A DNA stretch of 36,476 bases from Acinetobacter sp. MB5 (GCF_003261585.1 NZ_POVU01000022.1:1-36476); one strand, 5' to 3'; positions 9,335-18,925 are shown, numbered from the stretch's first letter. Notes: generated by a model from the letters alone, not told the origin. Made by a program: numbers and translations.

Positions 9335-10510
9335 TTAGGCTTGTGGTGGAATGAGGTCTGGAACAAGTTTGGTTAAGGTTAGGCGCTGTTTTGCTGCAGT
9401 TGCACCAAGAAGTACAAAACCTCGAATTGTTCCTTCACTATCAACGGCTTTAGACAACATACCATCTTCAAAATGTTCAGTTTCCCAGTTTACTTCTACA
9501 TTTTGCGGTACAGGAAGTACAGTGAGTGGCGCTGCTGGTGTTTTAACAGCAACAGGCATCGCTGGGTAGTGAACATGCGTATGTTGACCTGCTAAGGTTT
9601 TTGCCATGGCGCGTGCTTGTTGCATAATTGGCATGACATATGGCAATAAAAGCCCATTAACTTCAGCACAGTCTCCAACAGCATAAATATCAGGCAGATT
9701 GGTTTCCATTAGACTATTGGTGAGAATGCCGCGGCTAGTCTCAATTCCAGCGTGTTTAGCCAGATCAATGTTCGGTTGTAAACCAACTGCACAAAGCACT
9801 AAATCTGCGACAAGGCTATGGCCATTTTCCAGTGTTACAACATAATGCTGTTCGACTTTACTAATCTTTTCAACGGTTGTACCCAGTACAAATTTAATTC
9901 CACTATCATGTAATTTCTTTTGGAATTCTTCTGCAACGTATTGTGGTAACAAACGTCCGAGAGGTTGAGGGGCTAAATCAATCACGGTTGCTTGATAGCC
10001 TGTATGTTGTAAGTCATTGGCAAATTCACAGCCAATTAAACCTGCACCTAAAATTGCGATGCGTTTATCTTGTTTCTGATCAAGCTGTTCGCGGAATAAT
10101 TTGTAATCTGTTAGCGAGTTAACGAAGTGAAGATCATCTGCACCGTCGCCTGCAATCGCTAGACGAATTGGGTTAGCGCCTACAGCTAAAATGAGTTTGC
10201 TATAGTTAAGTTCAAATGTTTGCTGATTTTGTACGTAACTGATCTTATGTTGTTCAGGATCAATATGATTGACCCATGCATGCGTTTCGATACGCATGTT
10301 GAGTTGCTCAGCCATTTTGGTTGCATCTGCAAGTGCGATTTGCGCAGGCTGTTTATTACCAGTCAAAGCATTTGATAATGTCGGCTTGGCATAGCTTGCT
10401 GCATCATCAGCACAGATCATAATCAGTTCTTGTTCTTTATTGAGTTTTCGGTATTCACGGGCAAGGGTGTAACCTGCCATACCTGAACCGACAATGACGA
10501 TAGGCTGCAT
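9335..10510 (-). CDS. rubB: Rubredoxin-NAD(+) reductase
   Basis: This flavoprotein of 391 residues passes electrons from NADH to rubredoxin, which supplies alkane hydroxylase (AlkM/AlkB). The N-terminal FAD fold has IVIVGSGMAGYTLARE, the central NAD-binding fold has AILGAGLIGCEFAND, and the C-terminal FAD motif IYAVGDCAE is present. The frame can be read from a TTG at 10522, but ATG at 10510 has a clear GGAG site six bases upstream and gives the usual length. It follows rubA by 60 bases. No alkane hydroxylase gene lies in this window; in ADP1 alkM is at another locus. Confidence 0.95.
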   Translation of the reverse strand: MQPIVIVGSGMAGYTLAREYRKLNKEQELIMICADDAASYAKPTLSNALTGNKQPAQIALADATKMAEQLNMRIETHAWVNHIDPEQHKISYVQNQQTFELNYSKLILAVGANPIRLAIAGDGADDLHFVNSLTDYKLFREQLDQKQDKRIAILGAGLIGCEFANDLQHTGYQATVIDLAPQPLGRLLPQYVAEEFQKKLHDSGIKFVLGTTVEKISKVEQHYVVTLENGHSLVADLVLCAVGLQPNIDLAKHAGIETSRGILTNSLMETNLPDIYAVGDCAEVNGLLLPYVMPIMQQARAMAKTLAGQHTHVHYPAMPVAVKTPAAPLTVLPVPQNVEVNWETEHFEDGMLSKAVDSEGTIRGFVLLGATAAKQRLTLTKLVPDLIPPQA

Positions 10511-10570
10511 AATATTCTCCAAAATTTCTTTATTCAGTAAAAGACCATGCTGAACATGGCCTTGAGCTTT

Positions 10571-10735
10571 TTATACTTCAATCATTTCAAAATCTGCTTT
10601 TGATACTCCGCAGTCTGGGCATGTCCAGTCTTCAGGGACATCTTCCCATTTTGTGCCAGGTGCAATACCGTCGTCTGGCCAACCTGCTGCCTCGTCGTAA
10701 ATCCATCCACAAACGATGCATTGATATTTTTTCAT
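10571..10735 (-). CDS. rubA: Rubredoxin
   Basis: This 54-residue iron protein carries electrons from RubB to alkane hydroxylase. Two CxxC knuckles bind one iron: Cys6 and Cys9 ([10 protein letters not shown]) and Cys39 and Cys42 (CPDCG). The [11 protein letters not shown] pattern is typical of the AlkG2-type rubredoxins. The frame stays open to 10783, but the ATG at 10735 has a GGAGA site and gives exactly the standard rubredoxin length. It is the first gene of rubA-rubB-estB-oxyR. Confidence 0.96.
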   Translation of the reverse strand: MKKYQCIVCGWIYDEAAGWPDDGIAPGTKWEDVPEDWTCPDCGVSKADFEMIEV

Positions 10736-11139
10736 GAGTATCTCCAAGATGCTGATGGGTAATAATAAAATGCCTGTCAGCAATATTATGTTATTGGGTT
10801 GAATCTAATAACAGTAGTTTACAGGTTATTCTTAAAATTTTTTTACTTTGTTGCTGTCTAAAGTAAAGAATATCTATGAGGATTTGATGTTAAAAAATAG
10901 AAAAAGTAAGAAAATGAAGACTATGTTTTTAATGACATAGACTAAGGTTGTAATGAAATAAAAAAAAGAATCTTTATAATATTTTCGGCTTGTATTTTTA
11001 ATAAAAATTTAATCAAATATAAATCAATTACTTATGTTTAAATTGTTATTGATTTTGAGTTTAAAAATAGAAAATTATAGTTTTTTTAGATTTATTTGGT
11101 TAAAATTAGCGCAAATAGATTGCTTAAAATTCTCCTGCC
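10736..11139. other. AT-rich divergent intergenic region between rubA and apt
   Basis: This 404-base stretch holds the promoters for the rub operon (minus) and apt (plus). A CATAAT hexamer on the minus strand about 45 bases before rubA is a possible -10. Most of 10840-11110 is A/T runs with no open frame worth calling and no strong inverted repeat. For apt, TAAAAT at 11125-11130 is the best -10. Confidence 0.5.
11125..11130 (+). promoter_or_regulatory. Candidate -10 element of apt implying a near-leaderless mRNA
   Basis: TAAAAT (5 of 6 to consensus) with an upstream TG lies only nine bases before the apt ATG. Transcription from it would begin within a few bases of the start codon. The stretch between them, TCTCCTGCC, has no ribosome site. 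There is no good -35. Confidence 0.35.
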
Positions 11140-11691
11140 ATGAACTTCGCTCAAACTTTTTGGTCTAATATCCGCACTGTTCCAAACTTCCCTAAAGCTG
11201 GGATCTGTTTTTATGATTTGACACCATTGTTGGTGAATCAAATCGCAGCATTGTCAGATGCTTTAGTTGCTAGTATTCCTGCCGATAAAATTGAAGCGGT
11301 TGATAGTTTTGTGGCGGTTGAAGCACGTGGTTTTGTTCTGGCAAGCTTCTTGGCACAGCGTTTGAACAAAGGTTTAATCTTGGTTCGTAAAGCGGGTAAA
11401 TTGCCACCTCCAGTTGTAGGTGTGGGTTATAGCTTAGAATACGGTCTAGATAAACTTGAAATGTCGGCAGATGTAGCACCAAATCAAAATGTCATTTTAG
11501 TGGATGATATTTTAGCGACTGGTGGTACTTTAAAAGCAGTTCAAACTTTGGCGAAAAAATGCCAACTGAATGTTTTGGGTGCGACCATTCTTTTAGATTT
11601 AGATACATTGCATAAAGAAATTGGTTTTGATGTTTGGTCTGTGGTTCGTGAAAGTGAGAAACCGCAGCAGCAAGAAGAAGCTGTTGCTTAA
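11140..11691 (+). CDS. apt: Adenine phosphoribosyltransferase
   Basis: This 183-residue cytosolic salvage enzyme converts adenine and PRPP to AMP. The PRPP-binding motif VILVDDILATGGT is at residues 118-130, and the family's FPKAGICFYDLTPLL (17-31), AVEARGF (59-65) and LVRKAGKLP (81-89) are all present. An in-frame TAA at 11125 and no other start in between fix the ATG at 11140, yet no Shine-Dalgarno sequence precedes it. The last ten residues are Glu/Gln-rich. A strong terminator follows. Confidence 0.96.
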   Translation: MNFAQTFWSNIRTVPNFPKAGICFYDLTPLLVNQIAALSDALVASIPADKIEAVDSFVAVEARGFVLASFLAQRLNKGLILVRKAGKLPPPVVGVGYSLEYGLDKLEMSADVAPNQNVILVDDILATGGTLKAVQTLAKKCQLNVLGATILLDLDTLHKEIGFDVWSVVRESEKPQQQEEAVA

Positions 11692-11703
11692 GCTAAAAAA
11701 TTG

Positions 11704-11735
11704 AAAAAATGCCGATTTTAGATCGGCATTTTTTA
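11704..11735. terminator. Bidirectional terminator between apt and the YqiA-like gene
   Basis: ATGCCGAT/ATCGGCAT stem of eight pairs, loop TTTAG, with A run left and T run right. It lies 12 bases after the apt stop and touches the convergent gene's stop codon. Confidence 0.9.
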
Positions 11736-12293
11736 TTTGTGAGATGGGTTGAAGTTTTTTTCGAACTGCTGCACCAGTGTATTGATGTTCTCAGGGCATT
11801 CTAGACGATGGTAACCACCTGCATATGTGTGTACCAACATGAAGCGCTCCAAAATGTGTTGAGTTTGATACATATCTAGCATTTCATCACCCAGTTCTAA
11901 ATAGGCAAGTTGAGGAATATCGTGATCTAGATATTTTTCTTCGATTGCTGGGTAGTCATCTCGAAATTGTGGGGACAGATTCGGATTGGCTACGATTGCA
12001 GGTAAGCGAAACTGGTAAGACATTCTTAGTGTCCAGTAGCCACCCACGCCGTGTCCAACCAGTAAGTCGGGTTTAATTTTTTCGATAATATTTTGATAAA
12101 GTGTTTCAACGGTTTTAAAACTTAAGTTGCGATAGTCCACGTCAATACAAAACTTTTGTTTTGATTGAATTGTATGGAATTTATTAGATTCCTTCGATGA
12201 ATCTAATCCATGTAAAAATAGAATTTTAGAGTTATTCATCTTCATTGAGTGGGTTTCATCACAAGGTAATGCAGACAAGTCAGTTAGAAACAT
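11733..12293 (-). CDS. YqiA/YcfP-like alpha/beta-hydrolase fold protein lacking the nucleophile serine
   Basis: This 186-residue protein (168-170 if it starts at the inner ATGs 12245 or 12239; none has a strong ribosome site) resembles the small YqiA/YcfP esterase family. ILFLHGLDSS opens the fold and LELGDEMLD and AGGYHRLE carry the expected acid and histidine. The nucleophile elbow reads VGHGVGGYW: the position that should be serine (GxSxG) is glycine. The codons were checked and no frameshift is present. The protein is therefore probably not a working serine esterase, or uses another nucleophile. It is convergent with apt and stands alone. Function unknown. Confidence 0.72.
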   Translation of the reverse strand: MFLTDLSALPCDETHSMKMNNSKILFLHGLDSSKESNKFHTIQSKQKFCIDVDYRNLSFKTVETLYQNIIEKIKPDLLVGHGVGGYWTLRMSYQFRLPAIVANPNLSPQFRDDYPAIEEKYLDHDIPQLAYLELGDEMLDMYQTQHILERFMLVHTYAGGYHRLECPENINTLVQQFEKNFNPSHK

Positions 12294-12365
12294 GCATTTG
12301 ATCTTAAAATGTTCGCGGTTTCGGTTATATTTTACGTGGCTTCTGGCTTTATGTGATCTAGCAAA

Positions 12366-12393
12366 TGGTCTAAAAAGATTTTGTTTTAGACTA
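12366..12393. repeat. Inverted repeat upstream of lysS
   Basis: GTCTAAAA (12368-12375) pairs with TTTTAGAC (12384-12391) around an eight-base spacer; flanking bases add a wobble and an A-T pair. There is no T run, so it is not a terminator. It lies between the divergent yqiA-like and lysS genes and could be an operator or a leader hairpin. Confidence 0.45.
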
Positions 12394-12507
12394 AAGTTGC
12401 ATAACTTGGATGATTTTTTAAGCTGTTTTTTGAGAATTCTTTCGAAAGAAGCATGAATTCTGCTATGCTATGTGACTTCATTTTTTAACTACTTTTTCGA
12501 GGCAGAG

Positions 12508-14037
12508 ATGACGCAACAAAACGCTCAATCGACTTCTGAACCCATTATTTCCGAAAACGATTTAATTGCACAGCGTCATGCCAAGTTAAAGCAAATTCAG
12601 GAAAGTGCCAAAGAGGCGGGTACAAGCCCTTGGCCAAATACGTTCAAACGAGAACACTACGCAGGTGATTTGCAAGAGCAGTTTAAAGATTTAGACAAAG
12701 CTGCAATCGAAGCAGGTGAACACGTTTATGTAAAAGTTGCTGGTCGTGTGATGTTGAACCGTGGTTCTTTCATCGTATTACAAGACATGACAGGTCGTAT
12801 TCAGCTTTATGTAGATCGTAAAGGTTTACCAGCTGAAACATTGGCAAGCATTAAAGCTTTGGATTTGGGTGATATTGTTGCGGCAAGTGGTTACATAGGT
12901 CGTTCTGGTAAAGGTGATTTGTATGTCCATCTTGAAGCTTTTGAATTATTGACTAAGTCTTTACGTCCACTTCCAGATAAATTCCACGGTCTAAGTGATA
13001 CAGAAGCAAAATACCGTAAGCGTTATCTTGATTTGATCGTGAACGAAGAAACACGTAAAACTTTTGAAATCCGTGCGCAAGTGGTTGCGGGTATCCGTAA
13101 CTACTTGGCAGCTCAACGTTTTATGGAAGTTGAAACGCCAATGATGCACGTGATTCCAGGTGGTGCTTCTGCGCGTCCATTTGTGACACATCACAATGCT
13201 TTGGATATGGACTTGTATCTTCGTATCGCACCTGAGCTTTATTTGAAACGTCTTGTTGTGGGTGGTTTTGAACGTGTGTTCGAGATTAACCGTAACTTCC
13301 GTAATGAAGGGGTGTCGACTCGCCATAATCCAGAATTCACGATGATTGAATTCTACCAAGCCTATGCTGACTATAAAGATTTGATGCAGTTGACTGAAAA
13401 TATGCTAGAAAAACTAGCGATTGATATTTTAGGTTCAACGGATGTGCCATATGGTGAAGAAGTTTATAGCTTCAAAGGCCCATTCAAGAAAATCTCAATG
13501 TTCGATGCGATTCTTGAACATAACCCAAGCTTTACGCCAGACAATGTCAATGATCGTGAATTCTTGGCAAACTTTGTTCGTGAAGAACTCAAAGAACAAG
13601 TGAAACCTGGTTTTGGTTTGGGTAAATTACAAACCATCGTCTTTGAAGAAACGGTTGAAACTCAATTGCGTCAACCAACATTTATTACTGAATATCCAGC
13701 AGAAACTTCTCCGTTGGCACGCCGTAATGACCACAACCCACACATTACTGACCGTTTTGAATTCTTCATTGGTGGTCGTGAGTTGGCAAATGGTTTCAGT
13801 GAGTTAAATGACCCGATTGACCAAGCGGAACGTTTCCAAGCACAGGTTGCAGAAAAAGATGCGGGTGATGATGAAGCAATGCATTATGATGCAGACTTTA
13901 TTGAAGCCTTGGAATACGGGTTGCCACCAACAGCGGGTGAGGGGATTGGTATTGACCGTTTAGTGATGTTATTTGCAAATGCATCAAGTATCCGCGATGT
14001 ATTGTTATTCCCACACATGCGCCGTAAAGATGCTTAA
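12508..14037 (+). CDS. lysS: Lysyl-tRNA synthetase, class II
   Basis: This 509-residue class II synthetase charges tRNA-Lys. An N-terminal OB-fold binds the anticodon (about residues 60-150, [20 protein letters not shown]). The catalytic domain has [11 protein letters not shown], motif 2 as [20 protein letters not shown] and motif 3 as [12 protein letters not shown]. The frame extends to a GTG at 12472, but the ATG at 12508 follows GAGG with five bases between and gives the normal length. No prfB-type frameshift neighbour is seen. A perfect palindromic terminator follows. Confidence 0.97.
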   Translation: MTQQNAQSTSEPIISENDLIAQRHAKLKQIQESAKEAGTSPWPNTFKREHYAGDLQEQFKDLDKAAIEAGEHVYVKVAGRVMLNRGSFIVLQDMTGRIQLYVDRKGLPAETLASIKALDLGDIVAASGYIGRSGKGDLYVHLEAFELLTKSLRPLPDKFHGLSDTEAKYRKRYLDLIVNEETRKTFEIRAQVVAGIRNYLAAQRFMEVETPMMHVIPGGASARPFVTHHNALDMDLYLRIAPELYLKRLVVGGFERVFEINRNFRNEGVSTRHNPEFTMIEFYQAYADYKDLMQLTENMLEKLAIDILGSTDVPYGEEVYSFKGPFKKISMFDAILEHNPSFTPDNVNDREFLANFVREELKEQVKPGFGLGKLQTIVFEETVETQLRQPTFITEYPAETSPLARRNDHNPHITDRFEFFIGGRELANGFSELNDPIDQAERFQAQVAEKDAGDDEAMHYDADFIEALEYGLPPTAGEGIGIDRLVMLFANASSIRDVLLFPHMRRKDA

Positions 14038-14048
14038 GTGATAATTTT

Positions 14049-14079
14049 AAAATACCCCTGAATTCAGGGGTATTTTTTT
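14049..14079. terminator. Bidirectional terminator between lysS and the citrate transporter
   Basis: AATACCCCTGAA and TTCAGGGGTATT form a perfect 24-base palindrome followed by a T run and preceded by A's. It sits between convergent stops at 14037 and 14094. Confidence 0.92.
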
Positions 14080-14093
14080 GTCATATGCTAGGG

Positions 14094-15428
14094 TTATGCT
14101 GCAAAAAGTGGAAACATACCCAAAACTAGCGCACTGCCCATGAGAACGAAACTGGTTAAGACGGCCCATTTTAAGGTAAAGCGTTGGTGATCGGCAAACT
14201 CAATGCCTGCTAAACCACATAATAAATAAGTGGATGGAACGAGCGGTGATAGTAAATGTACAGGTTGGCCAATAATTGATGCACGAGCCATTTCAACAGA
14301 AGATATGCCATAATGATTAGCAGCTTCTGCTAAGATGGGTAACATTCCATAATAAAATGCATCATTTGACATAAAGAAAGTCAATGGCATGCTCATGATT
14401 GCAGTAATTGGCGCGGAAAATGGCCCTAAACTATGTGGAATAATCGCAACAAATTCTTTAGACATTGCATCTACCATCCCTGTGCCCGATAAAATGCCTG
14501 TAAAAATACCTGCAGCAAAAATCAAACCCACTACAGCAAGTGCACTATCAGCATGTAAAGCAATGCGCTTTTTTTGTAAGTGTAATTCTGGATAGTTCAC
14601 AAGCATGGCGATGCAGAATGCCATCATAAATAGTACTGGCATAGGCAAAAAGCCCTTAATTAGGCTTGCCATCAGAATAATGGTTAATATGGCATTAAAC
14701 CAGCGTAGATGAGGGCGTTGGGCTTCTGGATCTTTTGATACAGAAATATTGTCGCCATGACTAATATCTAATTCAATTACACCTAAGCGACGACGCTCAT
14801 AGCTACCGTATAAATAGGCAAGGAAAAATAACCATCCAATTGTGATAATCATTGGAACAATCATTGGAACAAAAATTTCACTTGGATCTACTTGTAGTGC
14901 ACTGGCTGCACGTGCAGTAGGGCCACCCCAAGGCGTAAGATTCATGACACCGCTGCTGAGTAACATGAGACAGGTCATAATTAATGGGTTCATGCCTAGT
15001 CGTTTGAATAATGGTAGCATGGCAGCAACACAAATCATGTACGTGGTTGATCCGTCACCATCGAGTGATACTGTTAAGGTAAGAAATACTGTTCCAAGTG
15101 TAATTTTGAGTGGATCTCCTTTTACTTTGCGTAAAATCCACTTTACAGATGGGTCGAATAAACCTGCATCAATCATGAGTGCAAAATACATGATAGCAAA
15201 TAGCAGCATGACACCTGTTGGTGCAAGTTTTTTAATTCCATCGAGCGTCATCTCGCCTAGGCTGTCTAGGTGAATATGGCTTAAACCTTCGATATGCTGA
15301 CCAAGAATTGAAGCAATTGTTGCAAAAAGAAGCGGAATTAAGATCAATGCAATCAGTGCACTGAGCCGTTTGGACATAATAAAATACATAAAGCATGCAA
15401 TCATGCTTATTCCTAGAAATGTGAGCAT
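14094..15428 (-). CDS. CitMHS-family citrate/divalent metal-citrate:H+ symporter
   Basis: This 444-residue membrane protein has about 11-12 hydrophobic segments. The sequence carries CitMHS landmarks: VSLDGDGSTTYMICVAAMLP, GVMNLTPWGGPTARAAS, and near the end FFMSNDAFYYGMLPILAE with GQPVHLLSPLVPSTYLL. The family takes up citrate complexed with Mg2+ or Ca2+ using protons. An AAGGA site lies seven bases before the ATG. The gene is alone on this strand with a 307-base upstream gap and no two-component partner, so regulation is not visible. The preferred metal cannot be read from sequence. Confidence 0.9.
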   Translation of the reverse strand: MLTFLGISMIACFMYFIMSKRLSALIALILIPLLFATIASILGQHIEGLSHIHLDSLGEMTLDGIKKLAPTGVMLLFAIMYFALMIDAGLFDPSVKWILRKVKGDPLKITLGTVFLTLTVSLDGDGSTTYMICVAAMLPLFKRLGMNPLIMTCLMLLSSGVMNLTPWGGPTARAASALQVDPSEIFVPMIVPMIITIGWLFFLAYLYGSYERRRLGVIELDISHGDNISVSKDPEAQRPHLRWFNAILTIILMASLIKGFLPMPVLFMMAFCIAMLVNYPELHLQKKRIALHADSALAVVGLIFAAGIFTGILSGTGMVDAMSKEFVAIIPHSLGPFSAPITAIMSMPLTFFMSNDAFYYGMLPILAEAANHYGISSVEMARASIIGQPVHLLSPLVPSTYLLCGLAGIEFADHQRFTLKWAVLTSFVLMGSALVLGMFPLFAA

Positions 15429-15735
15429 ACGTCAATCCTTGGCTTGTTTTTTAGTTGTTCTTGATGTTTAAATTTTATCTTTAAGATAAATTTAAAAATT
15501 ATGAATTGTGAAAATATCTTATATATTGATTAAATACAATTGTTTAAATTTAATAAATTAGAAAAATAAATTTTAAGTACGTCACATTTTTTTTAGAAAA
15601 AATTAACTAATTGATGAAGATAAATGGTTTTGTGATGACGTGGGTTTTTTTGGATCGATTATAGATAAAGAAATACATGATGCTTGTTGCTTCAATGCGA
15701 CGTATAATTTACGGCTTATTTTTGGGAAAGATAAA
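15429..15735. other. Divergent intergenic region upstream of the citrate transporter and a hypothetical gene
   Basis: These 307 bases are AT-rich with no gene. A perfect TATAAT at 15703-15708, 28 bases before the ATG at 15736, is the likely -10 of the plus-strand gene. It falls inside the longer reading frame that would start at GTG 15640, which argues against that longer start. Confidence 0.5.
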
Positions 15736-16212
15736 ATGAGTCTTGAGCAACAACTGATTGCCTTAAAACAGGTTGATCTGACAAAAACAGCAAATCAAAG
15801 CCTGCAGCGTAGTAACAAAGCACAGCGCCAAGAAAGCTATAAACAAGCTTTGCTTGATTTAAATCAGGCATTTGAAGAGCATCTGGTGCAGGCAGTCATG
15901 TTGGCATTTGGTTTAAATGCAGGACAAGCAAAAAAAGTACGCTATAAAAAAGATCGTATCCGAGTTTTTAAACAGCATGATATTGATTATGCAGCGATTG
16001 ATGGTGCGGAAACAGCACAAGTTCTGTCTTGGATTGCACAAAGTATTGTGTATGAAGATGCAATTGTCACGCATGATTTAGACAATACTTTCCCATTTTG
16101 GAAAGAAGGTTTTCCAATGGTGCAGTTTGATAATACCTATAAAATTTTAGTTGAAGATATTCAGTTGCACTATGGCATGGTGTTGGATCAGTTGATTGCT
16201 TTGCATCATTAA
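15736..16212 (+). CDS. Conserved hypothetical protein
   Basis: This 158-residue soluble protein of unknown function has no signal peptide or membrane segment. The N-terminal half is Gln/Lys/Ala-rich and probably helical (LEQQLIALKQVDLTKTANQS). The C-terminal half has VLSWIAQSIVYEDAIVTHD and FPFWKEGFPMVQFDNTYKIL. I recognise no catalytic motif. The ATG at 15736 has GGGAAAG about eight bases upstream and a TATAAT behind it; the frame could be extended to a GTG at 15640 but the extension overlaps that promoter. It is convergent with the CNNM gene and shares a terminator with it. Confidence 0.8.
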   Translation: MSLEQQLIALKQVDLTKTANQSLQRSNKAQRQESYKQALLDLNQAFEEHLVQAVMLAFGLNAGQAKKVRYKKDRIRVFKQHDIDYAAIDGAETAQVLSWIAQSIVYEDAIVTHDLDNTFPFWKEGFPMVQFDNTYKILVEDIQLHYGMVLDQLIALHH

Positions 16213-16213
16213 G

Positions 16214-16243
16214 AAAAATCGCCTCAAATGAGGCGATTTTTTT
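16214..16243. terminator. Bidirectional terminator
   Basis: The 13-pair stem AAAAATCGCCTCA/TGAGGCGATTTTT with a two-base loop (in practice a four-base loop) runs into the T run. It lies directly after the hypothetical gene and overlaps the stop codon of the convergent CNNM gene. Confidence 0.92.
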
Positions 16244-17567
16244 AAGATTCTTCTGACTGGATAATCTGGTCAGATTTTTCCAAAATGCGTGTAACGAGGA
16301 GTTGGTCGATTTTGAAATGATCGACATCGACCACTTCAAATTTAAAACCCTCATATTCTACACTGTCTGCTGGGCGTGGAATTTTACGAAGTTGGTACAT
16401 CATAAACCCAGCAAGAGTTTCGTAATGTTCTTCATCAGGCATGCTATCTATGCCAAGCGCATGTTTCATATCTTCAATGGGTGTACTGCCATCAATTAAC
16501 CATGAATTGTTGTCGCGTTTAATGATTTGCTGCTCTTCTTCAATCGGAGTCACCCAGTCGCCCATCACGGTAATCATGATATCCGAGAGGGTAATGACAC
16601 CAACAACAAGCGCATATTCATTAATTACGGCTGCAAATTTTTCTTTGCTTGCACGAAAACGATCAAGCAACTCAGATAATGTGAGCGTATCGGGAATGGT
16701 GAGTACGGTACGAATTGTCGATTCATTGAGCTGATTAATGGATTGATTATTGAGAATGCGGACCAAAATATCTTTGGCATCGACATAACCAATCACTTGG
16801 TCAATTGTTTCATTACACACAAGGAATTTGGAAAATGGATACTCGGCCAGTTTCTGGCGAATACTATGTTCCGATTCGTTCAGTGTGAAGAACACGACAT
16901 TTTCACGAGTAGTCATACTTGAAGGAACATTACGTTCTTCAAGTTCAAATACGTTTTCAATAAAGTGATGTTCTTGTTTTTGCAAAACGCCCGCCTGAGC
17001 ACCTGCATCCATCACGGCTGAAATATCATCAAAGGTGATATTGTCTTCACGTGTTGTATTGACTTTGAACAGGCGAAATAACAGATTTGCAATGGCATTG
17101 ATAATCCAAGCTAAAGGCTTGCAAACTTTGATGAAGATTTGAATAGGTTCAATTACTGAGATTGAAATTTTTTCAGGTGCAATCATCGCCAAGCGTTTTG
17201 GCATGAGATCGGCAAATAAAATAAATAAAGAGGTTACAAGAGTGAAGGACAGTGCAAAGCTAATGGTTTCTGCCCATTGTCCAGTGTAGAAGCGTGCAAC
17301 TAAATTAAAGAAATACGGTCGAAAAGCACCTTCACCTAAAATACCTCCTAAGATGGCAATCGCATTTAAACCAATTTGCGATGCAGCAAAGAAATCAGCG
17401 GAGTTTTCTTGTAGATCTAACACTTTTTGGGCACGTTCTTCACCAGACTCAGCCAATATTTTTAATTTGACTTTACGTGCACCAGCAAGAGCGATTTCAG
17501 TAAGAGCGAGAAAACCTGCGCCAGTAATTAAGACGATGATGATGATGATGTTCTGGAACAGACTCAC
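16242..17567 (-). CDS. CNNM/DUF21-CBS membrane protein, HlyC/CorC family
   Basis: This 441-residue inner-membrane protein has an N-terminal CNNM (DUF21) domain with several helices in residues 1-190. A pair of CBS domains (about 205-335: PSSMTTRENVVFFTLNES, then ITLSDIMITVMGDW) and a C-terminal CorC_HlyC domain (about 350-430: WLIDGSTPIEDM, FEVVDVDHFKIDQLLV) follow. The family is tied to Mg2+/Co2+ efflux or homeostasis, and the old label 'hemolysin' is misleading. The start is GTG with an AGGTG ribosome site five bases upstream. It is monocistronic here. The domain layout is sure; the transported ion is inferred from the family. Confidence 0.9.
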   Translation of the reverse strand: MSLFQNIIIIIVLITGAGFLALTEIALAGARKVKLKILAESGEERAQKVLDLQENSADFFAASQIGLNAIAILGGILGEGAFRPYFFNLVARFYTGQWAETISFALSFTLVTSLFILFADLMPKRLAMIAPEKISISVIEPIQIFIKVCKPLAWIINAIANLLFRLFKVNTTREDNITFDDISAVMDAGAQAGVLQKQEHHFIENVFELEERNVPSSMTTRENVVFFTLNESEHSIRQKLAEYPFSKFLVCNETIDQVIGYVDAKDILVRILNNQSINQLNESTIRTVLTIPDTLTLSELLDRFRASKEKFAAVINEYALVVGVITLSDIMITVMGDWVTPIEEEQQIIKRDNNSWLIDGSTPIEDMKHALGIDSMPDEEHYETLAGFMMYQLRKIPRPADSVEYEGFKFEVVDVDHFKIDQLLVTRILEKSDQIIQSEES

Positions 17568-17686
17568 GGTACACCTGTCATTATAGATTATTCATTATCA
17601 AATATTTTTTATCACAAAAATAAAAGAGGTGATACTAAATCATATCACCTGTCATAATAAATCGTTGAATATTTTGTAGTCGAGAA

Positions 17687-18676
17687 TTAATACTGAGAGA
17701 ATTGTGAGTTATTCATAAGAAATTCACGATTTTCTTCTTCAATCATTTGTCGAGCTACATAAAGAATAAGTTGGCGTAACCAACGATGTGCAGGATGATG
17801 ATGAAGTAAAGGACACCAAGCCATTTTTAATTCAATTTCAGGAATATAAAATGGAGGGTCTTTAATGATTAGTTCCTGACTTTTTGCTTGTAAGCGTGCG
17901 ATACGACTTGGTAATGTTGCGATAAGGTCAACATTTCTAGCGAGCAAAGCAGGCATTTGATAGTGACGCGTAAAGACAGAAATCTTACGTTTTTGACCGA
18001 TACGCTCTAAAGCTTGATCAATCCAGCCTAAACCAGCCTGTTTGTCTGGATTTACACCAAAGCCAATTCCCATACCAGTTTTTGAAACCCAAATGTGATG
18101 GGCATCAAGATAGTTCTTTAGATTGAGGTTGTTGGCATTTGGGTGTTTCGGGTTGACTAAGCAAGAAAAGCTATCACGCCAAACGAGAACTTGGTGGAAG
18201 CTTTGAGGGATTTCATTGAAGCGGTTAATCGCTAAATCAACTTTACCTTGTTCCATATCTCGGTAAGACACGTCACTAGGAGTGAGGAAGTCAAGAACGA
18301 CATTTGGTGCTTCAGAACGCAATGCTTTGACTAAACGAGGGACTAAGGTAGCCTCAGCATAGTCAGATGTCATGATGCGGAAGACACGATTGCTGGTATA
18401 TGGGCGAAATTCGGTACGTGGCTCTAAGATCATTGAAAGATCAGAAAGAACATCTCGAATACGGGGTTGTAGCTCTAGAGCGCGCTCTGTAGGGGTCATG
18501 CCTTCAGATGAGCGAATGAGCAACGGATCATTAAATAAAGTTCTTAATCTACGTAGAATATTACTCATAGCAGGCTGGGTAACCCCCAATTGCTCCGCAG
18601 CACGAGTTACATTCTTCTCGCGTAATAATACGTCAAGATAGATTAATAGATTAAGGTCAACCCGCTCCAAATTCAT
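17687..18676 (-). CDS. LysR-type transcriptional regulator divergent from aceA
   Basis: This 329-residue regulator has an N-terminal helix-turn-helix (LLREKNVTRAAEQLGVTQPA, then MSNILRRLRTLFNDPLLIRS) and a substrate-binding-like effector domain. The early VDLNLLIYLDVLL and PLLIRSSEGMTPT resemble the NodD/PA0477-like branch. Another ATG in frame is at 18703, but an extended -10 (TGT-TATATT) lies between the two, making 18676 the likely start. No ribosome site is evident at either. Its divergent placement 524 bases from aceA suggests it may control the glyoxylate shunt, but no effector can be read from sequence. Confidence 0.85.
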   Translation of the reverse strand: MNLERVDLNLLIYLDVLLREKNVTRAAEQLGVTQPAMSNILRRLRTLFNDPLLIRSSEGMTPTERALELQPRIRDVLSDLSMILEPRTEFRPYTSNRVFRIMTSDYAEATLVPRLVKALRSEAPNVVLDFLTPSDVSYRDMEQGKVDLAINRFNEIPQSFHQVLVWRDSFSCLVNPKHPNANNLNLKNYLDAHHIWVSKTGMGIGFGVNPDKQAGLGWIDQALERIGQKRKISVFTRHYQMPALLARNVDLIATLPSRIARLQAKSQELIIKDPPFYIPEIELKMAWCPLLHHHPAHRWLRQLILYVARQMIEEENREFLMNNSQFSQY

Positions 18677-18690
18677 AGAAAAAAATACCG

Positions 18691-18699
18691 AATATAACA
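18691..18699 (-). promoter_or_regulatory. Extended -10 promoter element of the LysR gene
   Basis: TG, one base, then TATATT on the minus strand, 15 bases upstream of the ATG at 18676. The predicted start of transcription near 18684 gives a very short leader. A TTTGCA 16 bases further upstream could serve as -35. Confidence 0.45.
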
Positions 18700-18925
18700 G
18701 CATGAAATTAGTTGCAAATTATGCCATAAGCGGAAGCCTTTGTGTGAAATTATCCGAAAAAACGCTGAATCTTTGGTGTTTTTAGAAAATTTTCTTTTGT
18801 CTTTTTTTGAATCAAATTTATCGATTGTGCAAGAAGATATTTTTGTTGAAAAAAACAGCAACAAAAAGCTTTAATACGAAGGTTGAATGTCTGTGTTAAA
18901 CCTACCATACTTTAGTCGAATGAAT

